NCBI GenBank assembly: GCA_024695565.1
Contig: JAILHX010000032.1
Span: 1-5,785, forward strand
Direction: 5' to 3'
Origin: Saccharofermentans sp.
GTDB lineage: Bacteria; Bacillota_A; Clostridia; Saccharofermentanales; Saccharofermentanaceae
DNA length: 5,785 nt
Within the stretch, counting starts at the first letter, position 1; each line of letters opens with the position of its first letter. A program made the translations under genes and the position numbers. Under the pieces are notes generated by a model, which was not told where the DNA came from, made no database searches, and saw nothing but the letters and a program-made list of their open reading frames with translations. This document shows positions 5,390-5,785 of this stretch, one piece after another.

Positions 5390-5785
5390 TGACTGTCCCT
5401 CCGAAAAGCAGGATTATCGATTTGGCAAGTGTTCTGAAAGCGGCTTTGGGTTCAAACTTTACTCCGAGACTTCCGGTCACGTAATTTGCCTGAAGTATGC
5501 AGCATTTCTCAATGCCGGAAAACGCCGCAGAAATGAAGACACCGATCTCTTCAGGCGTGCCGTTCATTTTGTATCCCTGCTTCATGGCAGCTTCCACCAT
5601 TTTGGGGAAGATATAGATCCCTATTTTCTCAGTGATGCCCTGTCCTGAAGCACCTTCCATGATCTTGGCCATCCTCTCGGGACTGTTCACTGCAAGAGAG
5701 CCGAAATCAAAGTTGATCTTCTGGATATCCATCAGGTGTTTTTCCATTACCTCGCCTATGATGTCGCAGGCCCTGTACGTGATCT
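5382..5785 (-). CDS. TetR-family regulator, C-terminal part (runs off the right edge)
   Basis: The frame is open from the right edge to TAA 5384-5382, giving 133 residues. The internal ATG at 5747 is probably not the true start, because the frame continues upstream (ITYRACDIIGEV) with the character of a protein interior and no ribosome binding site is seen before it. The segment is all helical, in the style of a TetR ligand-binding domain: an N-terminal helix, then FGSLAVNSPERMAKIMEG, EKIGIYIFPKMVEAAMKQGY, a TPEEIGVFISAAFSGI helix and a C-terminal hydrophobic dimerisation-like helix. The DNA-binding domain would lie outside the window, so the family call rests on this domain and on the regulator-plus-target arrangement with the following hydrolase gene (8-bp overlap). 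The ligand is unknown. Confidence 0.72.
   Translation of the reverse strand, partial: ITYRACDIIGEVMEKHLMDIQKINFDFGSLAVNSPERMAKIMEGASGQGITEKIGIYIFPKMVEAAMKQGYKMNGTPEEIGVFISAAFSGIEKCCILQANYVTGSLGVKFEPKAAFRTLAKSIILLFGGTVNE

Noticed and set aside
5355..5648. Plus-strand 97-codon ORF
   Set aside because: It is antisense to the TetR-like regulator and the start of the hydrolase, both of which have convincing protein features.
5745..5747. ATG as the true start of the right-hand regulator
   Set aside because: No ribosome binding site precedes it and the frame stays open to the window edge with TetR-like helix sequence, so the gene is partial.

Overview
The window looks like ordinary chromosomal or accessory DNA from a low-to-mid GC Gram-positive bacterium, most likely a clostridial (Bacillota) anaerobe. 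The grounds are GGAGG-type ribosome binding sites, TTG start use, consensus sigma-A promoters, TetR regulators translationally coupled to small target genes, a CPBP membrane protease and a TIGR04076-type protein. The lineage is an inference. No RNA genes, mobile elements or CRISPR array were seen.

Layout, left to right. Positions 2-205 (+) hold the C-terminal end of a metallo-beta-lactamase-fold hydrolase. It converges, across about 100 bp with no convincing terminator, on a minus-strand 512-residue protein (309-1847). That protein has two zinc ribbons and a central membrane hairpin, and its N- and C-terminal halves look like diverged copies of one module. It starts at TTG and has its own extended -10 promoter. 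Next comes a minus-strand pair: a TetR repressor (2697-3275) overlapping by 4 bp a CPBP-family intramembrane protease-like protein (1987-2700). In front of the TetR gene is a textbook promoter (TTGACA, 17 bp, TATAAT) with two near-identical 15-bp perfect palindromes, one filling the spacer and one over the predicted transcription start. This is the clearest regulatory circuit in the window.

Divergently, a TIGR04076-family cysteine-containing protein (3430-3798, +) is read from an extended -10 promoter through a leader that can fold into a stem-loop. Right behind it, in the same frame, lies the C-terminal half of a GNAT acetyltransferase interrupted by a TAA (about 3811-4062), apparently a decayed gene. 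A hairpin with a T-tract (4145-4171) probably ends this transcript. The rest of 4063-4231 shows nothing I can assign.

On the right, a second minus-strand bicistron repeats the regulator-plus-enzyme plan. It holds the C-terminal part of another TetR-like regulator (5382 to the window edge), overlapping by 8 bp a PAF-acetylhydrolase-like alpha/beta hydrolase (4232-5389) with a complete Ser-Asp-His triad. The two TetR units are probably independent substrate- or stress-responsive switches. I see no evidence that the genes form one multi-component system. The most unusual item is the duplicated zinc-ribbon membrane protein.
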